Assembly (NCBI GenBank): GCA_003354225.1
Contig: PIVH01000700.1
Location: 1 to 5,143 of the forward strand
DNA from: Globobulimina sp.
Lineage: Eukaryota > Foraminifera > Rotaliida
Length of the DNA: 5,143 nt
Direction of reading: 5' to 3'
Of the stretch, positions 4,249 to 5,143 are shown one piece after another. Positions within the stretch are counted from its first letter, which is position 1; every line of letters begins with the position of its first letter. A program made the position numbers and the translations under genes. The notes below the pieces were generated by a model. That model ran no database searches and was not told the origin of the DNA. It was given only the letters and a program-made list of their open reading frames with translations.

Positions 4249-5127
4249 CTATCCTGATAAGTTATCTATTATCCATTGGTAGGCATTCAGGAATTCAGTG
4301 GATGAGATTAATCCCTCTCTGTACCATTGTTTAGTAAAATCAAACCAATCTGGAAAAGTAGTTTGTCTAGTTTCTACAGGTCCATAATATCCACCTCCAG
4401 AAGATCCACCAGAAGATCCGAAGATTCTAGGACTTCCTACTCCTGTGTTTCCATGGCCACCACTAGAACTAGTTGATTCAGCAGGGGCTGGCGTACTTAG
4501 GCCTGCAAATTCAGTAAAGTGATATGTTAGAATCTTTGTGTTTGTTCCATCACCAATTGAACATTCTCCTGGTTGTGGTGGATTATTTGGATTCTCAAAA
4601 GTTCCAGTACATCCAGATATTAAGATCCATGTATCAGAGCCAGGTGATTTGTAAGCTGTCTGACCTGTTGTTCCATTTAGAATTAGAGTTGCTGGAATAT
4701 CAAATATCAGTACAGCATTAGCTGATCCAACAAGTATTGTACCAGTTGGTAGTAAAAATCCAGATGGAACTATACCACTACCAACACTTGGTACTGGTGG
4801 AACTAGCCTACCATCCCATTGTTCAGGACCTGATATTGTGGTCTGGTCTGGAATTAAAATCTCAATGTTTGGCAGTTGTGTACTTTTTAGGGTAAGTGAA
4901 TCGTTTTGGTCACTAGTGTTTATTTTTACTTCCTTAGTAAATTCTACAGTCTGGCCTGCCACTGTAACATTTTGTGCAGTAATTGGTGCCAGTTGTTCAG
5001 ACATATCCAAAGGTGCATTTACTATTTCATCATCTAATACTGCTGTATCTCCATCACCTAATACATTAGCAGTAGCTGTAACAGTAATAGCTAGAGTAAA
5101 TAAAAAAGAAAAAAAGGTGGGTATCAA
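4249..5127 (-). CDS. Secreted thaumarchaeal-type surface protein with Gly/Ser linker and Trp-rich C-terminal motif
   Basis: The frame encodes 292 residues. It begins at TTG 5127, since an in-frame TAA directly precedes this codon and the first in-frame ATG (residue 42) would remove the signal peptide. Residues 1-20 (IPTFFSFLFTLAITVTATA) are a signal peptide. A beta-rich region follows: IEILIPDQTTISGPEQWDGRLVPP (88-111), LPTGTILVGSANAVLIFDIPATLILNG (126-152), and a segment with two cysteines (173, 189) that closes with ILTYHFTEFAGLST (199-212). This closing pattern is, from memory, common in Nitrososphaerota surface proteins. A Gly/Ser-rich linker (about 218-250) leads to PDWFDFTKQWYREGLISSTEFLNAYQWIIDN (259-289), a variant of a Trp-rich helical motif repeated in many thaumarchaeal exported proteins. 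There is no C-terminal membrane segment. It could be a host surface protein, or a viral adhesin or decoration protein using host-like modules. Confidence 0.8.
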   Translation of the reverse strand: MIPTFFSFLFTLAITVTATANVLGDGDTAVLDDEIVNAPLDMSEQLAPITAQNVTVAGQTVEFTKEVKINTSDQNDSLTLKSTQLPNIEILIPDQTTISGPEQWDGRLVPPVPSVGSGIVPSGFLLPTGTILVGSANAVLIFDIPATLILNGTTGQTAYKSPGSDTWILISGCTGTFENPNNPPQPGECSIGDGTNTKILTYHFTEFAGLSTPAPAESTSSSGGHGNTGVGSPRIFGSSGGSSGGGYYGPVETRQTTFPDWFDFTKQWYREGLISSTEFLNAYQWIIDNLSG

Positions 5128-5143
5128 TTATTCTGCCACACAA

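Noticed and set aside
4524-4721. Plus-strand 65-codon frame inside the surface-protein gene
   Set aside because: Antisense shadow of a gene with clear signal peptide and domain pattern; no motif and no promoter-like sequence in front.

Overview
The window looks like low-GC archaeal DNA, most likely from an ammonia-oxidising Nitrososphaerota (Nitrosopumilus-like) host or one of its viruses. The strongest lineage clue is the surface protein at 4249-5127. It combines a domain ending in an HFTEFA-type motif, a Gly/Ser linker and a C-terminal Trp-rich segment (PDWFDFTKQWYREGLIS), an architecture I recall as common in thaumarchaeal surface proteins. TATA-like boxes about 26 nt upstream of start codons (leaderless style) and T-run terminators also fit archaea. 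The 560-residue protein at 131-1813 reads as a tailed-virus portal, so this is probably a provirus, or a viral genome, of such an archaeon. These assignments come from motif reading, not a database search.

Layout: every gene but one is on the minus strand, so transcription runs right to left. At the far right is a secreted surface protein (4249-5127). Converging on it with a 1-nt gap is the only plus-strand gene, a 55-residue ribbon-helix-helix regulator (4080-4247). Its start region faces the start of a compact minus-strand cluster across a 110-nt AT-rich intergenic region. The cluster comprises a secreted matrixin-type zinc metalloprotease (3403-3969), an anchored or secreted OB-like beta protein one nucleotide later (2823-3401), an 89-residue anchored protein with twin CX3C motifs (2530-2799), and a 28-residue single C2H2 zinc finger coupled to it by a TAATG stop-start overlap (2444-2530). 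After a 68-nt gap holding a 3.6-copy, 8-bp tandem repeat comes a secreted Ig-like beta-sandwich protein (1890-2375). A T-run terminator follows, then the portal gene (GTG start, own TATA-like box). The first 183 bases hold the 5' part of the next gene, which overlaps the portal gene by 53 nt.

How they may work together (inference): the portal and the following gene belong to a capsid-assembly module. The upstream cluster encodes several exported proteins, including a protease, a beta protein, a disulfide-type protein and an Ig-like protein. These could act on the host surface layer or decorate the cell or virion surface. The two tiny DNA-binding-type proteins (RHH and C2H2 finger) are candidate regulators, and the short tandem repeats in the two main intergenic gaps are candidate operators.

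No rRNA, tRNA, CRISPR array, insertion sequence or attachment site was recognised. No gene-free stretch exceeds about 110 nt.
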